A stretch of DNA of 64,000 bases from Duganella sp. BJB476 (GTDB lineage: Bacteria > Pseudomonadota > Gammaproteobacteria > Burkholderiales > Burkholderiaceae_D): contig NZ_QVIO01000010.1 in assembly GCF_003416895.1 (NCBI RefSeq), positions 1 through 64,000 of the forward strand. Reading direction: 5' to 3'. Below the pieces are notes generated by a model, which was not told where the DNA came from, searched no databases, and worked only from the letters and a program-made list of their open reading frames with translations. Made by a program: the position numbers and the translations under genes. Positions 7,321-16,194 of the stretch are shown one piece after another (the first letter of the stretch is position 1; every line of letters starts with the position of its first letter).

Positions 7321-8583
7321 TCATGCCGCTTTGGGGAACTTCCCAACGATGACTTTGCCGGACGCAATGCTGTCCAAATAATCAGCATATTCTTGCATCA
7401 TGTGCCGCCGCTCGGTGAGAAATGCCTCGCGATCATACGATCCGCCGTACGCCTCTCCAGAGGCATGAGCAAGTTGCCTTTCAATATTCGTTAGATCGTT
7501 TCCCAAAGTCTTCAAGACACCCTTTGCCAACGAGCGGAAACCATGTCCCGTATGCTTTCCACCGTAACCTAGTCTTTTCAAACCAGCCAAAATTGCACCG
7601 TTACTTATAGGTCGCTGCGGATCGCGCTGGTTTGGAAACACCCACTGATTTCTACCGGTGATAGCATGTAGCTCTCGAAGTAGCGCCCAGCCCTGCTTCG
7701 GCAAAAAGATATGATGGTCTAGCTGACGTGGATTGACCTTCCTCTTGCCCATCTTCATCCGATGCCAAGGAATCACCCACTCTTCGTTGTGGAGATCAAT
7801 CTCAGACCACGGAGTTTCCGTCAACTCCGAAGTCCGAACGAATGTCAGCATCATCAATCGCATTAAGATGCGAGTAGTAGGGTACATGCGCGCTTCGTTC
7901 TTTTCCAACACCTTTAAGAACTCAGGAAGATCAGCCACGAGAATTGCAGCGTGGACGCCTTTCACGCGAGGCTTAAGCACACTGCGCACAGGTACGACCG
8001 GATTGTATTCGGCTAAGCCTGATGCTATTGCGAAATTGAAAATTTGATTGCAGACCTGAGCGTTGCGCTTTGCAATCTCACCAGCGCCACGGTTTTCGAT
8101 TTGCCTGAACACATCGAGCATTATCGGAGCTTTGATATCAGCAATAGGCATTCCACCGACGAGTGGGAACACGTCCTGCTCCAGCCGATGAAGAATATTG
8201 GTAGCTGTACGCTCTTGCCATGTCTCCAGCTTGTTTTCGTGCCACTTGCGGGCCACCGCTTCAAAGGTATTGGCGGACGCTACTGCGGCTACCGCCTTCT
8301 CGATTCGGAACGTCTGAGCTGGGTCTACGCCGGTCGTAAGCATCTTACGAATTTCTGCTCGCCACTGCCGGGCATCCGCTAGGCTAGCTGCTGGGTAATG
8401 GTCGAACGTAAGGCGGGTGCTAGTCTTACGATTGGGCTGCCTGTAGGCGAGCCGCCAGACCTTGGAACCAGAAGGAAGTATCTCCAAGTACATGCCCTCG
8501 CCATCCGCGAGCTGGTAGGGCTTGTCCTTAGGTTTTGCTGCTTTGATCTTGATGTCGGTGAGAGGTGTCGCTAGCTTTGGCAT
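7321..8583 (-). CDS. P4-type tyrosine integrase (second copy)
   Basis: A 420-residue tyrosine recombinase of the same family as the gene at 81-1313. The N-terminal DUF4102-type domain (KPYQLADGEGMYLEI) is followed by the catalytic domain with Arg in FVRTSEL, the box TGHGFRSLA, the motif RQLAHASGEAYGG and a probable nucleophile in SYDREAF. The gene lies immediately beside the 3' end of tRNA-Ser, its N-terminus facing the tRNA, the standard layout for elements using that gene as attachment site. The two integrases share design and many identical short blocks but differ throughout, so they are relatives and not a recent duplication. The ATG at 8583 has ATGGG upstream as a modest ribosome site. 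Confidence 0.96.
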   Translation of the reverse strand: MPKLATPLTDIKIKAAKPKDKPYQLADGEGMYLEILPSGSKVWRLAYRQPNRKTSTRLTFDHYPAASLADARQWRAEIRKMLTTGVDPAQTFRIEKAVAAVASANTFEAVARKWHENKLETWQERTATNILHRLEQDVFPLVGGMPIADIKAPIMLDVFRQIENRGAGEIAKRNAQVCNQIFNFAIASGLAEYNPVVPVRSVLKPRVKGVHAAILVADLPEFLKVLEKNEARMYPTTRILMRLMMLTFVRTSELTETPWSEIDLHNEEWVIPWHRMKMGKRKVNPRQLDHHIFLPKQGWALLRELHAITGRNQWVFPNQRDPQRPISNGAILAGLKRLGYGGKHTGHGFRSLAKGVLKTLGNDLTNIERQLAHASGEAYGGSYDREAFLTERRHMMQEYADYLDSIASGKVIVGKFPKAA

Positions 8584-8615
8584 TTTGTACCCATAGTTTT
8601 TTGATCCATGTACCT

Positions 8616-8637
8616 ATGTGTGCAATTATGTGTGCAA
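8616..8637. repeat. Integrase-proximal copy of tandem ATGTGTGCAA repeat
   Basis: Two copies of ATGTGTGCAA are separated by TT, 33 bases upstream of the integrase start. The element's other end carries a near-identical pair at 1611-1632. They probably bind the integrase arm domain or an accessory factor. Confidence 0.6.
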
Positions 8638-8678
8638 GGTTGCTGGATTTCAATGGATGCTAAAATACGTTGCGGAAC

Positions 8679-8717
8679 AAAAAACCCGCGTCAACACTGG
8701 GGCTGAGGCGGGTTTTT
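8679..8717 (-). terminator. tRNA-Ser terminator
   Basis: On the minus strand AAAAACCCGC pairs with GCGGGTTTTTT, ending in a T run about 30 bases after the mature tRNA 3' end. It should end the tRNA transcript and insulate the integrase. Confidence 0.8.
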
Positions 8718-8748
8718 ATACGACTTAGTACATCTTGAAACGATAATC

Positions 8749-8839
8749 TGGCGGAGAGAGGGGGATTCGAACCCCCGATAGGCTATGAACCTATACACGC
8801 TTTCCAGGCGTGCGACTTCAACCACTCATCCACCTCTCC
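8749..8839 (-). tRNA. tRNA-Ser (anticodon GGA)
   Basis: A 91-base class II tRNA with encoded CCA. The acceptor stem GGAGAGG pairs with TCTCTCC. The anticodon stem CACGC/GCGTG holds the loop CTGGAAA with anticodon GGA. A long variable arm (TATAGGTT/AGCCTATC) and an intact T-arm (GGGGGTTCGAATCCCCC) follow. It is the insertion site of the island to its left. The gene is whole, so insertion restored its 3' end. Confidence 0.98.
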
Positions 8840-8870
8840 TGCATATCTTCCCCTTCCGGAGAAGCCGCGA

Positions 8871-8899
8871 ATTATAGCAAAGATTCCAGAGAGTACCAA
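8871..8899 (-). promoter_or_regulatory. Promoter of tRNA-Ser
   Basis: On the minus strand TTGGTA (8894-8899) and TATAAT (8871-8876) are 17 bases apart. A transcript would begin about 25 bases before the tRNA 5' end. Confidence 0.75.
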
Positions 8900-8975
8900 C
8901 ATTATTTCCCCCTCCCACATCTTTGCTACTTTCAGCGCCAGTCTTGAACGTCCAGCTACGGCAAACTCAGCATAG

Positions 8976-8995
8976 ATCCCCGCTTTAGCGGGGAT
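8976..8995. repeat. REP-like palindrome after acs
   Basis: ATCCCCGC and GCGGGGAT flank TTTA, with GATGAC following. This matches the style of dispersed short palindromes found between genes in many proteobacteria. It lies just downstream of the acs stop and could end or protect that mRNA, although no T run follows. Only one copy is in the window. Confidence 0.5.
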
Positions 8996-9007
8996 GACAC
9001 CACCTGA

Positions 9008-10996
9008 TCAGGAAGCTTCCTTCAACTGCTCCAGAATCGCCGGATTCTCCAGCGTGGACACATCCTGCGTAATCACCTCGCCCTTGGCCAACACCCGCAA
9101 CAACCGCCGCATGATCTTGCCCGAACGCGTCTTCGGCAAATTATCCCCAAAACGAATCTCCTTCGGCTTGGCGATCGGACCAATCTCCTTGGCCACCCAA
9201 TTGCGCAGCTCCAGCGCCAGCTTCTTGGCCTCATCCCCAGTCGGACGCGCCTGCTTCAGCACCACAAACGCGCAGATCGACTCACCCGTCGTATCATCCG
9301 GCTTGCCCACTACCGCAGCCTCAGCCACCAGCGGATTCGCCACCAGCGCCGATTCAATCTCCATCGTCCCCATGCGGTGACCCGACACATTCAACACATC
9401 ATCGATACGCCCGGTGATGGTGAAGTAGCCCGTATCCTTGTTCCGGATCGCGCCATCGCCAGCCAGATACATCTTGCCGCCCAGCTCCTCCGGGAAGTAG
9501 CTCGACTTGAACCGCTCAGGATTGTTCCAGATGGTGCGGATCATCGAAGGCCAAGGACGCTTGACGACCAGGATACCGCCCTGCCCGTTCGCCACATCCA
9601 CACCAGCCTCATCCACGATCGCCGCCATGATGCCCGGCAGCGGCAAGGTGCACGAACCCGGCACCATCGGCGTCGCGCCCGGCAGCGGGGTGATCATGTG
9701 GCCGCCGGTCTCGGTCTGCCAGAAGGTGTCGACGATCGGGCACTTCTCGCCGCCCACCTGCGTGTAGTACCACATCCACGCTTCCGGATTGATCGGCTCA
9801 CCCACCGTGCCCAACAAACGCAGCGACGACAGGTCGTAATTTTTCGGATGCACTTTCGGATCCACGTCCGACGCCTTGATCAGCGAACGGATCGCCGTCG
9901 GCGCGGTGTAGAAGATGCTGACCTTGTGCTTGGCGATGGTGCCCCAGAAGCGGCCGGCGTTCGGGAAAGTCGGCACGCCTTCGAATACCAATTGCGTCGC
10001 GCCCACCGCCGTCGGACCGTAGGCGATGTAGCTGTGGCCCGTCACCCAGCCGATGTCGGCCGTACACCAGTACACATCGCCAGGCTTGATGTCGAAAGAC
10101 CACTTCATCGTCAGCGCGGCCCACAGCAGGTAGCCGCCGCTCGAATGCTGCACACCCTTCGGCGTGCCGGTCGAGCCCGACGTGTACAGGATGAACAGCG
10201 GATGCTCGGCATCCACCCACTCCGGCTCGCATTCGGCAGGCTGATTGGCAACCAGCTCATGCAGCCACAGGTCGCGCCCCGCCTGGAAGTTGATGTTGCC
10301 GCCGGTGCGCTTGTAGACGATCACGTCCTTGATGGTGTCGCAGCCGCCCAGCGCCAGCGCTTCGTCGACGATGGCTTTCAGCGGCAGGTGTTTGCCGCCG
10401 CGCAGTTGCTCGTCGGCGGTGATCACGGCCACCGCGCCGGCGTCGATGATGCGCTCCTGCAGCGATTTGGCGGAGAAGCCGCCAAACACCACCGAGTGCG
10501 TGGCGCCTATGCGCGCGCAGGCCTGCATCGCTGCGACGCCTTCCACCGACATCGACATGTAGATGATCACGCGGTCACCTTTCTTGATGCCGCGCGATTT
10601 CAGGCCGTTGGCGAACTTGCAGACCTTCTCGTGCAATTCCTTGTAGCTGACGTTGACCGACTTGCCGTCGTCCGCCTCGAAAATGATGGCGGTCTTGTCG
10701 GCGTTGCCGTTTTGCAGATTGCGGTCCAGGCAGTTGTACGACACGTTCAGGTGGCCGTCTTCAAACCATTTGTAGAACGGCGCGTTGTCTTCGTTCAGGA
10801 CTTTGGTGAACGGCTTTTGCCAGACCAGGTTTTCCTTCGCCAGGCGCGCCCAGAAGCCTTGATAGTCGGCCGCCGCTTCCGCGCACAGCGCGTTGTAGGC
10901 TTCCATGCCGGCTACGGTGGCCTGCGCCACAAACTCCGCCGGGGGCGTAAAGACGCGGGATTCCTGTGGACCTTGTTGGGTGGTAGTGCTGCTCAT
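9008..10996 (-). CDS. acs: Acetyl-CoA synthetase
   Basis: AMP-forming acetate:CoA ligase, converting acetate, ATP and CoA to acetyl-CoA in the cytoplasm for growth on acetate and overflow recovery. The 662-residue length is normal. Visible landmarks are the ATP-binding P-loop YTSGSTGTPKG, the aromatic WWQTETG-type motif (here TFWQTETGG), the hinge TGRIDDVLNVSGHR, and the C-terminal LPKTRSGKIMRR whose lysine is acetylated to switch the enzyme off. The ATG at 10996 has GGAGA seven bases upstream. It is transcribed alone, divergent from the UPF0114 gene, and followed by a REP-like palindrome. No sigma-54 site was identified upstream. Confidence 0.98.
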   Translation of the reverse strand: MSSTTTQQGPQESRVFTPPAEFVAQATVAGMEAYNALCAEAAADYQGFWARLAKENLVWQKPFTKVLNEDNAPFYKWFEDGHLNVSYNCLDRNLQNGNADKTAIIFEADDGKSVNVSYKELHEKVCKFANGLKSRGIKKGDRVIIYMSMSVEGVAAMQACARIGATHSVVFGGFSAKSLQERIIDAGAVAVITADEQLRGGKHLPLKAIVDEALALGGCDTIKDVIVYKRTGGNINFQAGRDLWLHELVANQPAECEPEWVDAEHPLFILYTSGSTGTPKGVQHSSGGYLLWAALTMKWSFDIKPGDVYWCTADIGWVTGHSYIAYGPTAVGATQLVFEGVPTFPNAGRFWGTIAKHKVSIFYTAPTAIRSLIKASDVDPKVHPKNYDLSSLRLLGTVGEPINPEAWMWYYTQVGGEKCPIVDTFWQTETGGHMITPLPGATPMVPGSCTLPLPGIMAAIVDEAGVDVANGQGGILVVKRPWPSMIRTIWNNPERFKSSYFPEELGGKMYLAGDGAIRNKDTGYFTITGRIDDVLNVSGHRMGTMEIESALVANPLVAEAAVVGKPDDTTGESICAFVVLKQARPTGDEAKKLALELRNWVAKEIGPIAKPKEIRFGDNLPKTRSGKIMRRLLRVLAKGEVITQDVSTLENPAILEQLKEAS

Positions 10997-11220
10997 ACGT
11001 GTCTCCAGTGTTTGAATTCGTTTGCCATAAACATAAACTTCGTCGCTTACTGAGCCCTTACAGATTGATAATCCCCGGCGGAGGATGTAATGCCCTATGC
11101 AATTTTACCAATATTTCATCAACCATACGTAGTACCCACACGCCGCTGCGATTGCTGGGAAGCACGTGTAAAATGTCGGCTATCTCATTAGTCTGCACCA
11201 ATTCAAGGAGTCCCGCCGTA

Positions 11221-11847
11221 ATGACCAAGCCACCACCGAAGCTGCGACCGCTGCCCGCCTTTATCTTCATGACGCGCTGGCTGCAGTTGCCGCTGTACCT
11301 GGGCTTGATCCTGGCGCAGTGCGTCTATGTGTTCCATTTCTGGGTAGAACTGAAGGACTTGATCGGCGCCATCATGGGCAACGATGCCTCCCTGCAGCAC
11401 ATCCTCGCCGCCGTGGCCGTGCACGCCCCGACGCCGGAAGCGGTGGCCGCGGCCGCCGCAGCCCATGAAGCGCCGGCCAAGCTGACCGAAACCACCATCA
11501 TGCTGGTGGTGCTCGGCCTGATCGACGTGGTGATGATCTCCAACCTGCTGGTGATGGTCATCATCGGCGGCTACGAAACCTTTATCTCGCGCATGAACCT
11601 GGACAGCCACCCCGACCAGCCGGAATGGCTGTCGCACGTGAACGCCTCCGTGCTGAAGACCAAGCTGGCGATGGCCATCATCGGCATCTCATCCATCCAT
11701 TTGCTGAAAACGTTTATCAATGCAGCCGTCTACGACCCGAAAACGCTGATCGCGCAAACCACGATCCACGTCGTTTTCCTGCTGTCGGCGCTGGCGATTT
11801 CATACACCGACCGCATCACCACGCTGACCCACCAAGATTCCCACTAA
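11221..11847 (+). CDS. UPF0114 (YqhA-type) inner membrane protein
   Basis: A 208-residue integral membrane protein of the UPF0114/TIGR00645 family, function unknown. Family features are the start LPAFIFMTRWLQLPLYLGLI and the segment FISRMNLDSHPDQPEWLSHV, with four hydrophobic helices in all (about residues 17-40, 95-117, 140-160 and 175-195). An alanine-rich insertion (VHAPTPEAVAAAAAAHEAP) after the first helix makes it longer than the E. coli homologue. I chose the ATG at 11221 because AGGAG lies nine bases upstream. A longer frame from 10999 has no such site and its extension looks non-coding. It precedes fumarase by 27 bases, so the two may share a transcript. Confidence 0.9.
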   Translation: MTKPPPKLRPLPAFIFMTRWLQLPLYLGLILAQCVYVFHFWVELKDLIGAIMGNDASLQHILAAVAVHAPTPEAVAAAAAAHEAPAKLTETTIMLVVLGLIDVVMISNLLVMVIIGGYETFISRMNLDSHPDQPEWLSHVNASVLKTKLAMAIIGISSIHLLKTFINAAVYDPKTLIAQTTIHVVFLLSALAISYTDRITTLTHQDSH

Positions 11848-11874
11848 GCATCCCACTCACCACGCGAGAACATC

Positions 11875-13404
11875 ATGACCATCATAAAGCAAGAAGACCT
11901 GATTGAATCCGTTGCCGCCGCGCTCCAGTACATCAGCTACTACCATCCTGCCGACTATATCCAGCATCTGGCGCGCGCCTATGACGCCGAGCAAAGCCCG
12001 GCCGCCAAGGATGCGATCGCACAGATCCTGACCAACTCGCGCATGTGCGCGGAAGGCAAACGCCCGATCTGCCAGGACACCGGCATCGTCAACGTCTTCC
12101 TGAAGATCGGCATGGGCGTGCGCTTCGAGGGCTTCTCCGGCACCGTCACCGACGCCGTCAACGAAGGCGTGCGCCGCGCCTACAACTACGACGACAACAA
12201 GCTGCGCGCATCGATCGTGGCCGACCCGCACTTCGACCGCAAGAACACCAAGGACAACACGCCGGCCGTGGTCCACATGGAACTGGTCGAAGGCAACACC
12301 GTCGACGTCAAGGTCGCTGCCAAGGGCGGCGGTTCGGAAAACAAATCCAAGATGATCATGATGAATCCTTCCGATTCGCTGATCGACTGGGTGCTGAAAA
12401 CCGTGCCGACCATGGGCGCCGGCTGGTGCCCGCCAGGCATGCTGGGCATCGGCATCGGCGGCACCGCCGAGAAGGCGATGCTGATGGCAAAAGAAGTGCT
12501 GATGGAAGACATCGACATGTTCGAACTCAAGCAGCGCGGCCCGCAGAACAAGCTGGAAGAACTGCGTATCGAACTGTGCGACCGCATCAATGCACTGGGC
12601 ATCGGCGCGCAAGGCCTGGGCGGCCTGACCACCGTGCTGGACGTGAAGATCCTGACCTACCCGACCCACGCCGCATCGAAGCCGGTCGCCATGATCCCGA
12701 ACTGCGCCGCCACCCGCCACGGCCACTTCGTGCTGGACGGCTCCGGTCCTGCCTACATGACCCCGCCACCGCTGTCGACCTGGCCTGACGTCAGCTGGGC
12801 GCCGGACACCGAAAAATCCAAGCGCGTCGACCTGAACACGCTGACCAAGGAAGAAGTCGCTTCGTGGAAGCCGGGCCAGACCCTGCTGCTGAACGGCAAA
12901 ATGCTGACCGGCCGCGATGCCGCCCACAAGCGCATCCAGGACATGCTGGCCAAGGGCGAGGAACTGCCGGTGAGCTTCAAGAACCGCGTGATCTACTACG
13001 TCGGCCCGGTCGATCCGGTGCGCGATGAAGTGGTCGGCCCAGCCGGCCCGACCACCGCCACCCGCATGGACAAGTTCACCGACATGATGCTGGAAAAAAC
13101 CGGCCTGATCGCGATGATCGGCAAGGCCGAGCGCGGCCCGGTGGCGATCGAATCGATCCAGAAGCACAAGTCGGCCTACCTGATGGCGGTCGGCGGCTCG
13201 GCCTACCTGGTGTCGAAGGCGATCAAGGGCGCCAAGGTGCTGGGCTTTGCCGACATGGGCATGGAAGCGATCTACGAGTTCGACGTGGTCGACATGCCGG
13301 TAACCGTGGCGGTCGATGCCGCCGGTACGTCGGTGCACGAAACCGGTCCGAAGGAATGGAAAGCCAAGATCGAACAGCTGAACGTTCCGGTCGTTACTGC
13401 CTGA
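11875..13404 (+). CDS. fumA: Class I (iron-sulfur) fumarate hydratase
   Basis: Catalyses fumarate to malate in the TCA cycle. The 509-residue length and the joined alpha and beta domains fit the [4Fe-4S] class I enzymes. Candidate cluster cysteines lie in PICQDTGI, GWCPPGML and IPNCAATRH, and the beta domain has GPTTATRMDKF and MIGKAERG. Such enzymes are oxygen- and iron-sensitive, and organisms often carry a class II enzyme as backup. The gene follows the UPF0114 gene closely and its stop overlaps the murI start by one base (TGATG), so murI is translationally coupled to it. Confidence 0.96.
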   Translation: MTIIKQEDLIESVAAALQYISYYHPADYIQHLARAYDAEQSPAAKDAIAQILTNSRMCAEGKRPICQDTGIVNVFLKIGMGVRFEGFSGTVTDAVNEGVRRAYNYDDNKLRASIVADPHFDRKNTKDNTPAVVHMELVEGNTVDVKVAAKGGGSENKSKMIMMNPSDSLIDWVLKTVPTMGAGWCPPGMLGIGIGGTAEKAMLMAKEVLMEDIDMFELKQRGPQNKLEELRIELCDRINALGIGAQGLGGLTTVLDVKILTYPTHAASKPVAMIPNCAATRHGHFVLDGSGPAYMTPPPLSTWPDVSWAPDTEKSKRVDLNTLTKEEVASWKPGQTLLLNGKMLTGRDAAHKRIQDMLAKGEELPVSFKNRVIYYVGPVDPVRDEVVGPAGPTTATRMDKFTDMMLEKTGLIAMIGKAERGPVAIESIQKHKSAYLMAVGGSAYLVSKAIKGAKVLGFADMGMEAIYEFDVVDMPVTVAVDAAGTSVHETGPKEWKAKIEQLNVPVVTA

Positions 13405-14243
13405 TGCACGCCGCCCGCTCTCCCGGTGCCCCCATCGGTGTCTACGATTCCGGCGTGGGCGGGCTGTCGGTACTGCGCCACATCCGGGCGCAGCTGCCGG
13501 CGGAAGACTTGATCTACTTCGCCGATTCCGGCCACGCGCCCTACGGCGAAAAAACCGAAGAGTACGTGGTCGACCGCGCGCTGCTGGTCGCCGCCTTCCT
13601 GCTGGAACGCGGCATCAAAGCGCTGGTGGTGGCCTGCAACACCGCGACCGTGGCCGCCATCAAGGCGGTGCGGGCGCGCTATCCCGAGCTGCCGGTGGTG
13701 GGCGTCGAGCCCGGCCTGAAGCCGGCCGCGGCCGTCACGCGCAGCGGCAAGGTCGGCGTGCTGGCGACGGCGCGCACGCTCAAGGGCGACAAATTCCTGC
13801 AACTGCGCGAGCAGATCAGCGCCGCCACCCAGGCGCAATTCCTGCTGCAACCGTGCGTCGGCCTGGTCGACCAGATTGAACTGGGCGACCTGCAAACCCC
13901 CGCCATCGCCGCGCTGCTGGAGCAATACGTGGCGCCGCTGCTGGACCAGGGCGCCGATACGCTGGTGCTGGGCTGCACCCACTACCCCTTTGTCCAGTCG
14001 GGCATAGAGCGGGTGCTGCAAGCTCATGGCCACGCGGACGTGACCCTGATCGATACCGGCGACGCCGTGGCCCGCCAGCTGGTGCGCCTGCTGGGCGCCG
14101 CCGGCCTGCTGCGTCCGGCGCATGGCGAAGGCGACGCGCCCGCCTCGCTGCGCGGATACACGACGGCGGACGTCGGCGCCCTGGCGCCAGCCTTTGCCAA
14201 TCTGCTGGGCCTGTATCCGCCAGTAGAAAAGGTTGATGTTTAG
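13404..14243 (+). CDS. murI: Glutamate racemase
   Basis: Cytoplasmic racemase making D-glutamate for peptidoglycan. It has 279 residues with the family start IGVYDSGVGGLSVL, the ADSGHAPYGEK loop, and the two catalytic cysteines in VVACNTATV (Cys78) and LGCTHYPF (near 190). The ATG at 13404 overlaps the fumarase stop by one base. A longer frame from 13356 would overlap fumarase by 49 bases and lacks family sequence, so I reject it. Placement after a TCA gene probably gives shared transcription. Confidence 0.96.
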   Translation: MHAARSPGAPIGVYDSGVGGLSVLRHIRAQLPAEDLIYFADSGHAPYGEKTEEYVVDRALLVAAFLLERGIKALVVACNTATVAAIKAVRARYPELPVVGVEPGLKPAAAVTRSGKVGVLATARTLKGDKFLQLREQISAATQAQFLLQPCVGLVDQIELGDLQTPAIAALLEQYVAPLLDQGADTLVLGCTHYPFVQSGIERVLQAHGHADVTLIDTGDAVARQLVRLLGAAGLLRPAHGEGDAPASLRGYTTADVGALAPAFANLLGLYPPVEKVDV

Positions 14244-14281
14244 GCAAATCGGAATTTTTTGAAGAAACTACGCATTTAGAT

Positions 14282-14310
14282 TTGCAGGATTCAAAACTGG
14301 CTTGTATAAT
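14282..14310 (+). promoter_or_regulatory. Promoter of tRNA-His
   Basis: TTGCAG (14282) and TATAAT (14305) are 17 bases apart. Transcription would begin near 14317, about 40 bases before the mature tRNA. Confidence 0.7.
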
Positions 14311-14356
14311 TCGGCACCTGTCTACGAAACAGTAGACAAAGCGAAGTAAATCAGTG

Positions 14357-14432
14357 GTGGCTGTAGCTCAGTTGGTAGAGTCCAGGATTGTGATTCCTGT
14401 TGTCGTGGGTTCGAGCCCCATCAGCCACCCCA
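14357..14432 (+). tRNA. tRNA-His (anticodon GTG)
   Basis: The acceptor stem GTGGCTG pairs with CAGCCAC. The anticodon loop is ATTGTGATT with anticodon GTG. The T-arm is intact and CCA is encoded. The base at 14356 is G and faces the unpaired C73, giving the extra G-1:C73 pair that identifies tRNA-His. Confidence 0.98.
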
Positions 14433-14452
14433 CCGAATTCGCGGTAAAACAT

Positions 14453-14486
14453 AAAGCTTACAAGCGCGTGCTTGTGAGCTTTTTTG
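14453..14486. terminator. Bidirectional terminator after tRNA-His
   Basis: AAAGCTTACAAGC pairs with GCTTGTGAGCTTTTTT around GCGT. It lies between tRNA-His and the convergent mechanosensitive channel gene and has A and T runs suited to both directions. Confidence 0.75.
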
Positions 14487-14504
14487 TTTTGGGCGGCCGC
14501 TATC

Positions 14505-16016
14505 TCAATGCAGCCGGAAGAACCGCCGTATGCTCTCCAGGTAGTTGGCTTGCTGGACCTGCCCGGGCTCGGCATGGTCGCTGCGGATGGTGCTCAGCAC
14601 CTCGTTGCGCTCGCTGAGCACACGGGCGAACTCGTCGGCCAGCTCGGGACGCTCGTGCAGGATGGTTTCAAAGTTTTGCTTGTCCAGCCGATAGCACAGC
14701 ACATCGGTCCTGGCGGTGACGGTGGCGCCGCGCGGCGCGCCGGTCAGCAGGCCGATTTCACCGAACACGTCGCCGGCCTGGAGTGTGGCGCAATAGATGC
14801 GCTCCTGCCCTTCGGCCTCGAACCAGACGTCGGCCTCGCCGCCGACCAGCAGATACAGCCAATGCGCCACCGCGCCTTGGCGGGTGATGATGTCGTCCTT
14901 GATGAAGGGCGTGTGGCGCAGCGCCTTGGCCAGCTTGGCCAGTTCTTCTTCGGTGAGGCCGGAAAACAGCGCGACCTTGGCCAGCGCCTGCTTGCGCACG
15001 TCCATCTCCGCCGCCAGCCGGATGCTCGAGCGCCGCTCCGAATCGGCGTTCAGGCGGATGTCCATGCAGGGATGGGCCAGCGACAAGCTCTGCCGCTGCA
15101 GGGCGCTGTAGAAATGGATGCGCACGGCGGAATCGGTGCTGTCGTCGTGGCCCGGATGGGTGAGCCAATAGCGCACCGCATACTGTATCAAGCCTTCGCG
15201 GTAATCGACGACGATGCATTCGGGCGGCCGGGCCGACGAGATATGCTCGATATGGGTCTGGCGCAGCGCCGTCTGGACGGTGGCGATCACTTGCTGCGGC
15301 GGCACCCCGTTCTCGATCCAGAAATTCACCCAGCGCCGGAACTCCGGCTTGCTCTCGCGGCTGTACACGTCCACTTTCGATTTCATCAGCACGCTGTTGG
15401 GAATGACGATCAGGCTGCCGTTGTTGGTCTGCACGGCCGTGTGGCGCCAATGGACTTCCACCACTTTGCCGCGCACGTCGTCGATCTTGATCCAGTCGCC
15501 GATGCGCACCGAGTTGTCCAGTTGCAGCGCCAGGCCGCCCAGGATATTGCCCAGCGTTTCCTGCATCGAAAAGGCCACCACGCCGGTGATGACCGCCGAC
15601 GTGGTGACCAGTCCGCTCAAGTCCAGGCCGGCCACGCGCAGCCACACCAGGCCCCAGACGATGTAGGTGATCACCAACAGGATGTCTTCCATGATGCGCG
15701 GCGGATGCATGCGCAGCGCCGGCAGCAGCACGCGGAACGCGGTCAGGCCGATAATGCGTATCAGCAGCAGGCCGAAGCCGAGCATGGAGGCGCTTTCCAG
15801 CAGGCCGGCGGCCTGGCGCTGGCCCATGTCGATCATGAGCTTGCTGGAGAGGCTGAGGATCAGGCACAAGCCGCCGAACAGCAGATGGTGGCGGAACATG
15901 TGCGGGCTGTCGGGATCGGAGCGGGTCAGCAGCAACTGCAGCACGCTGCAGATAAGGACGGCGGCAACCAGGCCGGCATGCCATGGATTGATCCACGGGC
16001 CATCTATCGTCAGCAT
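14505..16016 (-). CDS. MscS-type mechanosensitive channel with cyclic-nucleotide-binding domain
   Basis: A 503-residue inner membrane protein. The N-terminal third holds four or five membrane helices. Next comes the MscS pore and beta domain (about residues 130-310): the pore helix region VVAFSMQETLGNILGGLALQ, then SVRIGDWIKIDDVRGKVVEV and IPNSVLMKSKV. The C-terminal portion (about 350-480) is a cNMP-binding domain with the phosphate-binding cassette-like stretch GDVFGEIGLLTGAPRGATVTA. Proteins of this build are thought to couple osmotic channel opening to a cyclic nucleotide. The ligand cannot be told from the sequence. It is monocistronic, ending at the terminator after tRNA-His and divergent from the gene at 16195. 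Confidence 0.93.
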   Translation of the reverse strand: MLTIDGPWINPWHAGLVAAVLICSVLQLLLTRSDPDSPHMFRHHLLFGGLCLILSLSSKLMIDMGQRQAAGLLESASMLGFGLLLIRIIGLTAFRVLLPALRMHPPRIMEDILLVITYIVWGLVWLRVAGLDLSGLVTTSAVITGVVAFSMQETLGNILGGLALQLDNSVRIGDWIKIDDVRGKVVEVHWRHTAVQTNNGSLIVIPNSVLMKSKVDVYSRESKPEFRRWVNFWIENGVPPQQVIATVQTALRQTHIEHISSARPPECIVVDYREGLIQYAVRYWLTHPGHDDSTDSAVRIHFYSALQRQSLSLAHPCMDIRLNADSERRSSIRLAAEMDVRKQALAKVALFSGLTEEELAKLAKALRHTPFIKDDIITRQGAVAHWLYLLVGGEADVWFEAEGQERIYCATLQAGDVFGEIGLLTGAPRGATVTARTDVLCYRLDKQNFETILHERPELADEFARVLSERNEVLSTIRSDHAEPGQVQQANYLESIRRFFRLH

Positions 16017-16194
16017 CCTGGCTCCTCATTCGTTGCTACCTTGCATGTATTGTGGACTGATCCCCACCGAGGCGCAACGTGCACCGTTACAAAAATTTGT
16101 GCGTTGCTGTTGCCTAATGGAACTAGATTGACGCTACAATGAACGTCTGTGCATCCGCATGCAACGCCTCCCCTTTTCCAGATTAAGCCCAGCC

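Noticed and set aside
11857..13338. 493-aa minus frame across the fumarase gene
   Set aside because: Composition dominated by His, Arg and Gly, typical of antisense GC-rich shadow. The fumarase motifs are on the plus strand.
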